From: Bradyrhizobium sp. CB1015
GTDB taxonomy: Bacteria; Pseudomonadota; Alphaproteobacteria; Rhizobiales; Xanthobacteraceae
Direction of reading: 5' to 3'
DNA length: 64,000 nucleotides
Assembly: GCF_025200925.1 (NCBI RefSeq)
Contig: NZ_CP104174.1
Span: forward strand, 1,364,001 to 1,428,000
Of the stretch, positions 18,622 to 29,193 are shown piece after piece; positions within the stretch are counted from its first letter, which is position 1, and each line of letters starts with the position of its first letter. The position numbers were made by a program, and so were the translations under genes. The notes beneath the pieces were generated by a model, which worked only from the letters and a program-made list of their open reading frames with translations, did no database searches and was not told where the DNA came from.

Positions 18622-18643
18622 CTTAGCTGTCGAACAGCTGACC
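18622..18643 (-). promoter_or_regulatory. tts box (TtsI binding site)
   Basis: Minus strand GGTCAGCTGTTCGACAGCTA then AG, a good match to the consensus, 238 nt upstream of the 302-aa effector start. Confidence 0.8.
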
Positions 18644-20808
18644 AGACTCAGCGCTTGAAGAAAACGCGGGGTCCTTTCCGACTACCCCCGCGAGCCTGTT
18701 GTTCATGCAGAGCAGAGTTTGGGAGATACGGCCATCGTCGCTATCCGCTCCACGGCAGGGCCGTGTGAAGGTCCGGGGAGAAGCAGCGCGGCGGAAGCGC
18801 TGCTATCGGTGAGCTTGAGCGGCGTGGAGAAGTATGCCTGGGCCAGCTTGCATCGGCTCCGAGTGGATCTCCTTGAAATGCTCTTCAAGGTGCTAGCTGG
18901 ATCCGAACAGCTGAGTCTGGCCGCAGCCGTCGGGCTCGTGTCCGGGCCGGGGTGGCGTGAAGCTTATTCCTCTGTCGGGACTGCTGAAACGAGACCTCGC
19001 GTCGGTGCGCCGGGGCGCTGGCCGTAAAACAAGAGCCGGGCGTGCGATTTCGATTCGGGCATCCGCAACACATGGGTAATGGCTTAACTGACAACATTAA
19101 AACGCTGTGCGGCCGCGAGACGTTGAACTGCCAACCAGAGCTTGACTGGGCCACAAACGATTCGGGTGCATAGAACCCGCGGCGGCAAGAACTGGCGCAC
19201 GGGCGCCTCAGTTCGGAAAAGAAAAACGGCGCGTTGACGCTTGCAGCCGATGCGCCACACAATGCACCACAACGTTGGTCGCGCCTTACAAACATATCGC
19301 CGCACAAGCCTTTTAGTGTGACCTGCAGGCGCAGCAGAACAAAAAGATCCAGGGCAATCTCCGCGGTCGGTCGTATCGGCCCCTCCTTGCCATCTCCGAA
19401 CCCCGGCGCGGTTCCGGTCAAAGTAGCGATAGATCTCAGGCACCGACGCATGAAAATGTGGCTAGCATCAGTCTTCTTGGGTCGATCCAAAGCGACCAGC
19501 CCGGATGGCCGAAGGAGGCGGCTCTTGGCGCTCCAAGGGTTGCATTTCTGTTGCTAGTGGCAGGACGGCGATGGCTTAGGTCAGAACGCCGGGGCTGCGG
19601 TCGTCCACCATGCTGGCGCGGAGCGTGTCGTCCGTGATCTTTCTCGCCGGAGGTGGCCGCAGACCTCGAGGCTAGCCAGACGGTTCGAACCGGCATTGAT
19701 GAAGCTGATAGCCTGCGATTCATCACGAGAGGCGCGCCCGACCTCATCTGCCGGTAAGTGACGCGCTCCGATACCCAACTGAGTGATTTCGTGAACGTTG
19801 ATGCTCCGGGTGTTTGATGCTCCAGGGCCTTTGTGTTCACAAGTAACTGAGTCCCGTGCACATAGCGGGGCGCGCTCACGAAGGCGGCCTCGGGGACGGC
19901 ATTCTTCCAAAGTCGCGTCGGTCATCATACCGATGGAAAAAGCGAGAACATGCGGCGCCTGCAAGACAATCACGCGAAGATCCGCAGCATCCTCGAATGC
20001 AGCAGGCGCCACGGTGCTGCAGAACAAAGCTCAGCGTCCAAGCAATGCTTTAGGCATCTATAATCTAGAATGTTTCATCGCATTATTAGATGGTTGGCTT
20101 GGCCCGGCCTTATTGATCGGATGTCGCTTTGCAACGGGGCAGCATGCGGCTGATCAGCAATGTCTCGCCTAATCTGTTTGTGTTCTCGAGCGCATCAACA
20201 TTCATGTCCCTCGCTTTGAGCCGGCGCTGCCAATTAAAGTCGCTGCAATCACGCAGCGCATGTTCGGGGAGCCTGATCAGAGACCATTTGGGCTAAGCGA
20301 TGGACAGATAGACTTCGCAATAGAAGGGGATGCCAACAGACGATAGTAGATTGAAATACTCAACTATTGCGTTTGCGTGGTTTCGCCCTCTAAAAATCCT
20401 CTAATCGATCCTTGCTCGCCCGGTCGCGAGTCCAAACGTTCCGATCGCGAATGGGCATCAGAACACCTTCCTGAGAAGCAGCTGGCCTTGATGAATTCTG
20501 GAGCGCAGATGTGAGTGTACTCGTGTGGGATCAACTAGCCGCTGGAAACTGGCTGTCACGACAGCGTCAATCGGCGACCACCGTTGTCGAAGCTCTTTTG
20601 GGCTGCGCCTGCGCGCAGAACATCATAGCACGTACCCGAATCTTCTTCGGGGAGAGCCCTCTAACATCAGCCGACGGTTTGTTATCCATGCCTCAAATCG
20701 GTTGCCCGGCGCACATTGAGCGTGAGCTTGCGCGAAAGGGCAGGGTGGTCGCTGATTTGTCCTCAACGCCCACCAACTGGCTCAGAGGCCGCCGCATTAG
20801 GGGTTGTG
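18644..20808. other. Long region without a recognised intact gene
   Basis: About 2.1 kb of what looks like decayed coding sequence. On the minus strand near 19660-19780 a short stretch (ARHLPADEVG, then DESQAISF and AGSN) faintly resembles the C-terminal part of biotin synthase BioB, but it is too short to call. Nothing else was identified. Confidence 0.4.
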
Positions 20809-22149
20809 ATGTCTTCGGTTAACTCCATGCTTCATCTCGGCCTAAATCTTCATGGCGCTGGTGGCCATTCCGCCGCGTGGCGCTGGCCAGGTACAAATCC
20901 AAGCGCCTTTTTCGATGTCGAGCACTACGTCCGGGCTGCGAAGGTTGCGGAGCGTGGTCTGCTGGATGCTGTATTCCTCGCCGATACTCCCGCGATAAGT
21001 TTCGACATTACGCACCAGCCACCGCTGAATGGGCTCGAACCTACCCTCGTTCTTGCGGTGATTGCACGCGAAACGCAGCGGATTGGCCTGATCGCGACAG
21101 CGTCGACGACCTACAATGAACCATACAATCTCGCTCGGCGTTTCCAATCGCTCGAGGTCATCAGCGGTGGCCGCGTTGCCTGGAACGCAGTCACGACGTC
21201 GAGCCCGGCGACGGTAGCAAACTTTGGCGGTCGAGAAGTCGGGCGAGTGGATCGCTACAGACGGGCCGAGGACTTCGTTGAAACGGTCCGCGCTCTCTGG
21301 CTGAGCTGGAGCGGCGAGGTGGTCATCGCCGATCAGGCTGCGGGAGTTTACGCAGATCAGAGTCAATTCCGCCTCCTGGATCCCGATACCAATAGTTTCG
21401 GCATCCGAGGCCCACTGACGCATCCCGCTTCGCCCCAAGGTCACCCAGTCATCGTTCAGGCGGGCGGTTCGGATCCCGGACTATGGCTTGGTGCCCGCAG
21501 TGCAGATGTCGTGTTTGCGGCCGCCGGGGACTTGACGACGGCTCTGAGGGAGGCAGAGCGCCTGCGTGCGCTCTCTCGGCAATTCGGCCGCCCTGCGGCT
21601 CCGCTCATCCTGCCGGGCCTTGTCACCTGTATCGGGGGCACCGAGGACGAGGCGGCTCGTCGCAAAGAAAACCTTGATGGACTGCTCGATCTGGAGCGCG
21701 CCCTCGGCGCCCTTGCAAGAAGCATGGGTGTGGCGGTCGAGAAGCTCAGCCTCGAGAGGCCAATCCCGGAGGAGATTCTGCCTGATGCAGATCATGTTCC
21801 GTTTTCTGTCGGTCACCATCGCACGATTGAAGCTCTGGCGCGTCAAGGTCGGACGGTTCGCGAGATCATCAGCAGCGTTCAAGCTTTTGGCCACCGCTTG
21901 CTTGTGGGTGCACCCGAGCAGATCGCGGATTCGATTGAGGCATGGTTCCGCGCCGGCGCGGTCGATGGTTTCAACATCATTCCGGATGTTCTCACCGATG
22001 GCACTTCAGCGTTTGTCGACAATGTAGTTCCCATCCTGCAGAAGCGCGGGCTGTTTCGCAAAGAATATCTGGGACAGACACTGCGAGAGCATTTCGGCAT
22101 TTCTACTCCGTTCGAGCCGGCACGAGCCACAGCTAGCTCACCGCTCTGA
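20809..22149 (+). CDS. FMN-dependent monooxygenase, NtaA/SnaA/DszA family
   Basis: The 446-aa protein belongs to the bacterial luciferase-like NtaA/DszA group, two-component monooxygenases that use FMNH2 from a separate reductase. Typical segments are HLGLNLHGAGGH and WRWPGTNP at the N-terminus, EHYVRAAKVAERGLLDAVFLAD, ISGGRVAWNAVTT, and GHPVIVQAGGSDPG. ATG 20809 is used because the HLGLN core starts seven residues later and the longer frame has no ribosome binding site. It heads an operon with a peptide-type ABC transporter, so the substrate is probably imported by that transporter and then oxidised, perhaps a sulfur or nitrogen compound (inference). No reductase gene is visible. Confidence 0.85.
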   Translation: MSSVNSMLHLGLNLHGAGGHSAAWRWPGTNPSAFFDVEHYVRAAKVAERGLLDAVFLADTPAISFDITHQPPLNGLEPTLVLAVIARETQRIGLIATASTTYNEPYNLARRFQSLEVISGGRVAWNAVTTSSPATVANFGGREVGRVDRYRRAEDFVETVRALWLSWSGEVVIADQAAGVYADQSQFRLLDPDTNSFGIRGPLTHPASPQGHPVIVQAGGSDPGLWLGARSADVVFAAAGDLTTALREAERLRALSRQFGRPAAPLILPGLVTCIGGTEDEAARRKENLDGLLDLERALGALARSMGVAVEKLSLERPIPEEILPDADHVPFSVGHHRTIEALARQGRTVREIISSVQAFGHRLLVGAPEQIADSIEAWFRAGAVDGFNIIPDVLTDGTSAFVDNVVPILQKRGLFRKEYLGQTLREHFGISTPFEPARATASSPL

Positions 22150-22183
22150 CGCTTCCTCAACACCAAATCTCTGGAGCCTGGAT

Positions 22184-23872
22184 ATGCATTTAGCCAATGC
22201 GCGGTCAGCGAGGCGCTTCACTGGCAAGTCCAACCGTCAAGCAAGAACACTGGCGGCTACCCTTGTCATGCTCTTGGGCCTGTCCCAATTGGCGCCCAGC
22301 GTTCATGCGCAGGAAGGCTTGGCCGGCAGCGTCAAGCGAGGAGGCGTTATTCGTTACGGGCATTTTCAAGAGCCTGCCTGCCTGTTCGGAGGATGGGTGC
22401 AGCAATGGTATCTGCAACGCCAGTACAGCGATAATCTGGTTGCGCGCGACGAGGACGGCAAGATTTTGCCATGGCTGGCCGAGTCTTGGACCATCTCCGA
22501 CGACAAAAAGGTGTACACATTCGAGATAAAGCCGAATGTAAAGTTCACTGACGGGAGCGCCCTCGATGCGCAGGCCATCGCTGACAATATCAACGGGTGG
22601 CTCAGCAATGACCCCGATCTTCGCAATCCGACTGCCGCTCCTTATCTCGGCGAGAGCTTCGAATCGGCGAGGGCAATTGCTCCTCTGAGATTGGAAGTAA
22701 AATTGAAGGTGCCGTTCCAGCCCTTGCTGAACGTGTTCGCCCAATCCTCACAAGGCATTCTCTCGCCATCGGCACTCAAACGTGGACTTGCGGTCAATTG
22801 CGAGAACCCCGTCGGTTCAGGTCCATTCATTGTCGACAAGTGGCACCATGGGCGAGAAGTCACCTTCCGCCGCAATCCCGAATACAATTCGGCGCCGGCC
22901 ACCGCCAGACATCAGGGGCCGGCTTACGTTGACGGGATCAGTTGGAAGTTTCTGCCAGATCAGACTGTCCGATACGGCTCGCTGATCGCGGGGGAGACCG
23001 ATGCCATATACGATATTCCGGCTGTCGCATGGAAGGACGCCAACTTCCGCTTTCCAGTATTACGGCACCTGACGGGGGACACCCCCCTGCGCCTCGCATT
23101 GTATACGGCCCGGCCCCCATTTGACGACGTGCTCGTCCGCAGGGCCTTTGCCTATTCTACTGACCGAAAGGCCGCGGTCGACACATCCTTCCTCGGCTCT
23201 TTACCGTTCGAGGGCAACGGTGCGCTAAGTCAGAGCTCGCCGGAATACCTGCCTGAACTCGGGCAGTCCTATGGGTACGATATTCGCAAGGCCAATCAGC
23301 TGCTTGATCAGGCGGGTTGGACTGAGCGCAATCCTACGGGCGTTCGTGTCAAGAACGGTCGTCCGCTCATCGTGCGCATTTCCTATTCGTACGCTTTTCT
23401 CAAGCCGGATGGCGAGCAAGCCTTGCAAGTTGTCCAGCAGCAGGGACGGGCGGCCGGTTTTGACGTACGTCTTCAACCCACCAATCCGGCTGACTTCTTC
23501 GCCGCGAAAAACCTCGGACCCGATGATTATGAGGTCGTTCTCCTCTATTGGGTTGCCCCCGGCGCTGAGATATTCCGGATCTCGTGGAAGCCCGATCAGA
23601 ATGGCGAGCCCAATCGCTTCAATCCCTCGCGCTACCAGGATCTGATGCTTTGGGACATCATTCGAAAGGCGGAACAGAATTTCAATGGAGCTGAACGTAC
23701 CGCCCTTTATCAGCAGGCGGAACGGAAGATCGTGGATGAGGCACCCGTTATTGGCCTTACTGTCCTGGACGTAACTTTGGCGACCAAGCCGACCCTGAAA
23801 GACGTCTGGCTGGACCGTGGGTCAGTTGGCGAACCTGTCTTCTATGATGCCCATTTTGACGACAAGAAATGA
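22184..23872 (+). CDS. Peptide/nickel-type ABC transporter substrate-binding protein
   Basis: A 562-aa periplasmic binding protein of family 5 (DppA/OppA type). It has an N-terminal signal peptide after a basic stretch (ending SVHAQ near residue 43), then the family-like GGVIRYGHFQEP, LPWLAESWTISDDKKVYTFE and KFTDGSALDAQ segments and a C-terminal lobe with the usual order. GGAG precedes ATG 22184 by 7 nt. It lies 34 nt after the monooxygenase gene and 4 nt before the permease gene, so all are one transcription unit. The ligand cannot be read from sequence. Confidence 0.9.
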   Translation: MHLANARSARRFTGKSNRQARTLAATLVMLLGLSQLAPSVHAQEGLAGSVKRGGVIRYGHFQEPACLFGGWVQQWYLQRQYSDNLVARDEDGKILPWLAESWTISDDKKVYTFEIKPNVKFTDGSALDAQAIADNINGWLSNDPDLRNPTAAPYLGESFESARAIAPLRLEVKLKVPFQPLLNVFAQSSQGILSPSALKRGLAVNCENPVGSGPFIVDKWHHGREVTFRRNPEYNSAPATARHQGPAYVDGISWKFLPDQTVRYGSLIAGETDAIYDIPAVAWKDANFRFPVLRHLTGDTPLRLALYTARPPFDDVLVRRAFAYSTDRKAAVDTSFLGSLPFEGNGALSQSSPEYLPELGQSYGYDIRKANQLLDQAGWTERNPTGVRVKNGRPLIVRISYSYAFLKPDGEQALQVVQQQGRAAGFDVRLQPTNPADFFAAKNLGPDDYEVVLLYWVAPGAEIFRISWKPDQNGEPNRFNPSRYQDLMLWDIIRKAEQNFNGAERTALYQQAERKIVDEAPVIGLTVLDVTLATKPTLKDVWLDRGSVGEPVFYDAHFDDKK

Positions 23873-23876
23873 TGCC

Positions 23877-24833
23877 ATGAAGATAGCAACCCATCATGCC
23901 ATTGTTTGGTTCACGCGCCGGATATTGGCCGGCGTGGTGGTGGTGTGGGCTGCCGCAACGTTTGCGTTCTTAATTCAGTGTGTGATGCCTGGCGATCGCG
24001 CCCAGATCATCATTAATGTGACAAGTGGCAACGTCGGGCCGGCGTCCGCGGCAGAACTCGCGGCGATCAATGCGAAATACGGCTTTGATCAACCACTCGT
24101 GGTTCAATACGGAAAATACATGCTGGGAATCCTGCATGGAGATCTTGGTGAATCCTACCAGCAGCATCGGCCTGTCGCAGGGATCATCGCGGATCAGATT
24201 GGGCCTACGATTATTCTGGCGGTCGCCGCGCTGCTGATTGCATGGATTATCGCCATCCTGACAACCTTGTTCATCGCCGGCAGAGACAACATATGGTCGA
24301 AGCTGCTCAATGACACGCAAGTCTTTTTGGCAACAGTGCCGCCTTACTGGCTGGCCACAATTTTGCTGGTTGTTTTTGCGGTAAAGCTGCGCATTCTTCC
24401 GGTCATCGGTGGAAATTCCCCGGTCGGGCTCATTCTCCCGACACTTGCGTTGGCTCTTGAACTGTCGGGCTTTTTTGGACAAGTCGTTCAGAACGAGTTC
24501 ACGCGCGTGCTCGAGCAGCCCTTCGTCACGTCCGCGCGGGCCCGAGGTATGAGTGATTTTGGCGTCAGGCTTCGCCATGTCCTCCGCCACGCCGCATTGC
24601 CCGGGATTACTTTGTCAGGCTGGGCGCTCGGCAAACTTCTTTCGGGCGCGATTTTGATCGAGGTGGTTTTCGCCCGTCAAGGCCTAGGTGGAGTCCTCGT
24701 CGCTGCAACGTCCTCGAGAGACGTTCCGATTGTCTCGGGAGCTGTTTTGATCTCTGCGGGCGTATTCGCTCTTGCCAATTTGATCGTCGATCTGACTTAC
24801 CGGCTGGTCGATCCGAGGTTCAAGTTGACATGA
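23877..24833 (+). CDS. DppB-type ABC transporter permease
   Basis: The 318-aa inner-membrane permease begins at ATG 23877, 4 nt after the binding-protein gene, which discards a 20-residue extension overlapping that gene. It has the family N-terminus with a first span, a periplasmic loop including YGFDQPLVVQYGKYMLGILHGDLG, and the EAA-like cytoplasmic loop SARARGMSDFGVRLRHVLRHA near residue 220, which contacts the ATPases. The C-terminus DLTYRLVDPRFKL is standard. The stop overlaps the next gene (ATGA). No ATPase gene is present in the window. Confidence 0.9.
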   Translation: MKIATHHAIVWFTRRILAGVVVVWAAATFAFLIQCVMPGDRAQIIINVTSGNVGPASAAELAAINAKYGFDQPLVVQYGKYMLGILHGDLGESYQQHRPVAGIIADQIGPTIILAVAALLIAWIIAILTTLFIAGRDNIWSKLLNDTQVFLATVPPYWLATILLVVFAVKLRILPVIGGNSPVGLILPTLALALELSGFFGQVVQNEFTRVLEQPFVTSARARGMSDFGVRLRHVLRHAALPGITLSGWALGKLLSGAILIEVVFARQGLGGVLVAATSSRDVPIVSGAVLISAGVFALANLIVDLTYRLVDPRFKLT

Positions 24834-26512
24834 GCATGTTCGCCGAAGTCAGCATATCTCGTTCGCTCAAAGAAGTCCTGGCAATCACGCGCCATGTTCC
24901 CTTCCGGGTTACCGTCTCTCTTATAATAATTGGCCTCTTTGCCTTCGCGGCTATGGCCCCAAAGGTACTGCAGACGCACGATCCGCTCGCTATAGATTTG
25001 AGATCGTCATTGCAGTCTCCGTCGATCATTCATTGGTTGGGAACTGATCAATTGGGGCGAGATCTTTACTCTCGAATAGTCGAGGGGACGGGCCAATCCC
25101 TCGCCATCGGACTTGGCGCAACGGCGCTGAGCATGTTCATTGCGATCGTTATCGGCGTCGCCGCAGCGCTTTCTGGTGGCGTAGTCGATAGCATCCTCAG
25201 CCGGATTGTCGACGTGCTCTTTGCGATTCCCACGCTCTTGCTCGCCCTTGTGTTCGTGACCGTTTTTGGCCCGTCCCTATTGACTGAGGTCATAGCTGTC
25301 GGAATCGGCACAGCGCCAGGCTATGCGCGCATGATCAGGGGCCAGATGCTTGCCATCAAAGGGACAGGGTATGTGGAGGCCGCCAAGGTTCTGGGTCATC
25401 CATTTCCCCGTCCGGGGCTAGAGCGGGCAAGTTTCCTCGGGGCCAAGCTTGATTTTGCCTATATGCACGCCATGGCAGCGCAGGTCTGCAACTTCGATGA
25501 CGCCAGTCTGCGCAATTTAATTGATGCAACCGGCAGCCTATTTCATGGTTGCAGTATGAAAAGAACACGCTTTGACAACGCGATGCTCAGCGGGCTTCTC
25601 CTTTATCAGTGCGACGCGAGTAATGCTGTATTCGATGGCGCGGAACTGCAAGGGTCAACTATCAATGAATGCTTCCTTCCTTCCGCTTCCTTCCGCTTTG
25701 CTAAGCTGAGCCAAGTCGCTATCACGAAGACGCATCTGGCGGATTGCTCGTTCTTCCACTCAAAGGGAGACTGCTTATCGATCGTGCGTCCCACCTCCAT
25801 CGATGGTCTTGTCTTGGAAGGTGCTCATCTTCCGTATCTGAGACTCTCAAAGGTGAGCGGGCGGATTCGGGCGAGAGCCCTGAGCGCCCCATTCGCTGAT
25901 CTTCACCTGTCAAATCTCGCGAGCGCTGAGCTGGAACAGGCAGACCTCACCGAGGCGCGGCTTCTGTCCGTAGGCCTGTCCGACGCGAACCTCGTCGGTG
26001 CTGTGCTCAACAGTGCATCTATTCATTCCTGTCAGCTGGACGGAGCGGACCTATCTCAGGCATCAGGTGAGAGCATTTCGATAACAGAGAGCACAATGCG
26101 AGCCGCCAAACTCACCGGTTTTCGCGGCCGCTGCGCCTTTGTGCGCGACTGCGATCTCGAACATGCGGACCTATCACAGGCTTACCTCTACAGGTCGATG
26201 ATCACCGGTGATCCGCCGCAATCAATGGCATTGGGTCACGCAAATCTCGAAGGCTCCAATCTCGTTCAGGCATATCTCGCCGCGGGTATGACCGATAGCA
26301 ACCTGGAGGCAACGCGGGCCGCATACGTTCGCATGAACCAATCGTCCCTGCGCGATGCGAACCTGAGTGGGATATCGCCATTCCAGGCCAGCTTCGTGAA
26401 GGTCGACTTTTTAGGCGCTAAGATAACCACCGTTTTTTGCCGACCGTTGTCGGGGACTGCAGGTCGCTCTGGAGGGGGATCAGCTGAACGAGTCATCGAA
26501 CTATCTGGCTGA
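24830..26512 (+). CDS. In-frame fusion: truncated DppC-type permease plus pentapeptide-repeat protein
   Basis: Residues 1 to about 193 are a DppC-type permease: first span, HWLGTDQLGRDLYSRI signature, further spans and the start of the cytoplasmic EAA loop (YVEAAKVLG). A few residues later the sequence changes abruptly to a pentapeptide-repeat protein (from about PGLERASFLGAKLDF to the end), with many A(D/N)LxxA units such as ADLSQA, ANLVGA, ANLEGS, ADLTEA. A normal DppC would have about 90 more residues with two spans, and all ATPase genes are missing. A deletion joining two genes in frame is the simplest reading. The fused permease is probably inactive; the right-handed beta-helix part may still fold. 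The junction is at about 25405-25425. Confidence 0.85.
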   Translation: MSMFAEVSISRSLKEVLAITRHVPFRVTVSLIIIGLFAFAAMAPKVLQTHDPLAIDLRSSLQSPSIIHWLGTDQLGRDLYSRIVEGTGQSLAIGLGATALSMFIAIVIGVAAALSGGVVDSILSRIVDVLFAIPTLLLALVFVTVFGPSLLTEVIAVGIGTAPGYARMIRGQMLAIKGTGYVEAAKVLGHPFPRPGLERASFLGAKLDFAYMHAMAAQVCNFDDASLRNLIDATGSLFHGCSMKRTRFDNAMLSGLLLYQCDASNAVFDGAELQGSTINECFLPSASFRFAKLSQVAITKTHLADCSFFHSKGDCLSIVRPTSIDGLVLEGAHLPYLRLSKVSGRIRARALSAPFADLHLSNLASAELEQADLTEARLLSVGLSDANLVGAVLNSASIHSCQLDGADLSQASGESISITESTMRAAKLTGFRGRCAFVRDCDLEHADLSQAYLYRSMITGDPPQSMALGHANLEGSNLVQAYLAAGMTDSNLEATRAAYVRMNQSSLRDANLSGISPFQASFVKVDFLGAKITTVFCRPLSGTAGRSGGGSAERVIELSG

Positions 26513-26758
26513 ACTCTCATCGTTGATGCGACGTGGTCGAGAAGGGTCAACCTGACTCCTTTGAAAACCGCAAGAACAGAGGGAGCTACAGTGCCCATGA
26601 GCTTAGATCAGTTTGATGCGGTCATTCGACTGTAAGCGGGCGTTGAAGCTCTTTGGAGCTCGTCTGCGTGCGCGGCCCACACAGGATGCCCCCGCCGCGC
26701 ATCTTCCGAGATCCAAGCGCTCCACTCTTTTTGCGTTCAAGGAAACTGGAGTAAGAAC

Positions 26759-27640
26759 ATGCATCTGGCAGGTCTTTCCGCAGGCAAGGCGTTCATCCGG
26801 GAGGTCGCAAGAACAGGTCAGACCATTGGCACAGTACACACTCTGGGCGCCCTGCATCTTGGGCATGCAGAACTGATCAGAAGAGCGGCCTTGGAGAATG
26901 ACGTCGCGATTGTCACAGTGTACCCGAACAAGATCCAGCTTAGACCAGGTGGGAGCTACAATTTCAATTTGGACGATGATATTGGACTTGCCCTACGTTC
27001 GGGAGCGACTGCCGTGATTTCCTCGAGCGACACCGAAATGTTTCCGCCTGGCTATCGAACGTTCGTATCGCAAGGTGACTATCATTTGCGTTTAGATGGG
27101 CCTGAGGCGTGCTTGAAGGAAGCCCTGACCGGTGCGGTCCGCTGGATCTGCTATGCGCGGCCAACTCGCAGCTACTTCGGCCTGAAAGATATCGGTCAGG
27201 CGATCCTGGTGAAGCGCGCCGTTGCAGACCTCCTTCTCGATTGCGAGATAAGGTTTGTGCCGACCGTGAGATACAAGAATGGAGTGCCGATTTCGTCGCG
27301 CTTAAGGCGATTTAGCCGGTCTGAGCTTGATGAGCTGTCATGCCTCTTCACGGCACTCAACCATTTAAGGGAAGAGATCGTCCGAGGAGCGTCGAGCGTC
27401 AAGGACCTTGTAGCGTCGGCTGCATCTCACATAAAGTTCCGACGGTTTAAATTCGATTATCTTCGGATTGTCGGCGGTGACAGCTTCGAAGATCTAGAGC
27501 AGGTCAAGCTCCCTTTCATCATTATTGGCGCGGCAACGGCTCACGGCCTGAGGGTTTTCGATAGTATCTATGTTCCAGATCAGGATACCCTCCTAAATGG
27601 TGCTCCGGATCTCTGGATCGATCTGCCTAAGCACTCGTAG
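26759..27640 (+). CDS. PanC-like protein (diverged pantothenate synthetase)
   Basis: The 293-aa protein matches pantoate-beta-alanine ligase along its length. PanC condenses pantoate and beta-alanine using ATP. The HIGH-type motif is kept (GALHLGH), as are FGLKD, SSR and EMFPPG. Several otherwise conserved positions differ: the VNPxQF motif reads YPNKIQL, the GHFRGV region reads LTGAVRWICYARP, KDxQQ reads KDIGQ, and SSRN reads SSRL. Substrate specificity may therefore have changed. GGAG lies 8 nt before ATG 26759. It follows the permease fusion by 246 nt, in which a 14-codon frame with its own AGGGAG (26592-26633) ends without known features. Confidence 0.82.
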   Translation: MHLAGLSAGKAFIREVARTGQTIGTVHTLGALHLGHAELIRRAALENDVAIVTVYPNKIQLRPGGSYNFNLDDDIGLALRSGATAVISSSDTEMFPPGYRTFVSQGDYHLRLDGPEACLKEALTGAVRWICYARPTRSYFGLKDIGQAILVKRAVADLLLDCEIRFVPTVRYKNGVPISSRLRRFSRSELDELSCLFTALNHLREEIVRGASSVKDLVASAASHIKFRRFKFDYLRIVGGDSFEDLEQVKLPFIIIGAATAHGLRVFDSIYVPDQDTLLNGAPDLWIDLPKHS

Positions 27641-29193
27641 CTAGACCATTATTCACCGCATGGCCTTCACGGAACTAGTACACTGGCCTGGCATGGAAAC
27701 AGCATGCAAAAAGAAATCTGAGCTGATCGGTTGGCGCGCTAACATTTCCCCGACATTCACTGGGTGCGAAGTCTAACCAGCAGGCATCCCAGACTACCAC
27801 CCGCTCGGGGGCCCAGCGCACTACAGCTGACACGGTCGTTACCAAACATATTTGCTCTACTCGACATTTCTGCGAGGGTGACATGTTTGATGTCTATTCG
27901 TAATAACAAGCGGGACTTCCTCGTCATAAGCAACGCTTCTGAGATGCCCGCACTTTACTCTTCCAATAAATGGCACAAGAGCAGAACTAGAGTTCTCAAA
28001 GTCAGCGACGAGGTAAAGTCGGCCGTTCAGCGACAGGGGTATTACGTTCGTAGCTTTCGAGTTGGCAAAAGGGAAATGATCTAGGGCTTGAACCAATAAC
28101 GCAATGTCGGCTGACGAGGGCCAAGCGGAAGACATCTGCTCGGGTTGAGGTTGCCGGTTTCAGCCCAAAGCGGACACGTCGGAAGGAAGGCGCATCTGTC
28201 GGCAACGCCTAAGCATAAACTCGGCTCCGAAGCGGTGCTGACTGGATGGTCAATACTTTGCGCCTAGAGACGAAGTGTTACTATGGAGATCGGCACTATG
28301 AGTCCCATGACTGCTATTTCCTGGAGGTGCAGCCCACAAACATCATCGCGGGTCCGTGACTTATTTCAGCGTCTGAGAGACTCTTTGTGCTTCCGCCAGA
28401 TCAAGCACGGGAGCGCAGCTATGCCGATCTCGCGCCTGATTTCCGGCATCAATTTCGCTCGTGACCAACAACACCTTTTCGAGTCTGGCTTGAACTGCGC
28501 TCTTAGGAAGCTTGGCTTGGTCGAGTCGATCATGGCGATCCAAACTGCGACTGATCGCAAAAGAGTGATTGAGGTTCATAGTCCTGGAGTGACTGACGCT
28601 CTTGCTGTGGGCGAGATGGCGGTTCGCGAGATCAGTCTGTCCAAAGAAGGAAGCATGCTAGGCGGGCGGTGTCGGTATGTCTTTTCGGCGTTGATCGGCA
28701 AGATGAAGAGGATGTCCACTCATCCGTCTCGCTGTCTAGGCTCTGACCGGGCTTACGCTAGTCCCGCTCGTGCTCGTCAACTCAATCTCCGCGAGGCGAT
28801 CGGCTTGCTCTTTGGTCAAATTGACCGCCCAATTAATCCCAACCAGAGCCGGCCCCTTCCGTTGTCGACCCCATCCAGCCCTTAGCCCCCTGAGGACCTA
28901 AAAATCGGCGCGGTGAGAACGTCTTGTCGCGCACCGTCATGTTAGATCCGCACTTTTATCATCTGATCATCACCTGATCGTTACCCGAGTTCGCTCAAGA
29001 CAACGCGCCTCCGTAACTCGTGCGCGGCAGCTTTCAAATCGCAGACTCCGATCAGACCGAGCTGCCTCAAGCTCAGGAGAGCAAGCAGGTCACACAGCTC
29101 GACACAAAGCCCAGCTCCCAATATGGCTATGGCGCGTTGCTCCTCCGCATCGAGATCAACCCGTGAATTGCTTTCCAGATGCGTTCCGGTTTC
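27641..29193. other. Region without a recognised intact gene
   Basis: Two frames are open on the plus strand: 27890-28084 (64 aa, Lys/Arg-rich, [16 protein letters not shown] start, poor ribosome binding site) and 28283-28885 (200 aa, unrecognised). Neither shows a family motif. The stretch after 28900 has no candidate. Confidence 0.4.

Noticed and set aside
19660..19780. Minus-strand similarity to the BioB C-terminal motif (DESQAISF, AGSN)
   Set aside because: Only about 25 residues fit loosely, and no upstream radical-SAM CxxxCxxC motif is visible. Too weak to annotate.
27680..27710. Sigma-54 promoter (TGGCAT then GCATGC)
   Set aside because: The GC element is not at the required spacing and no TTGC is present.
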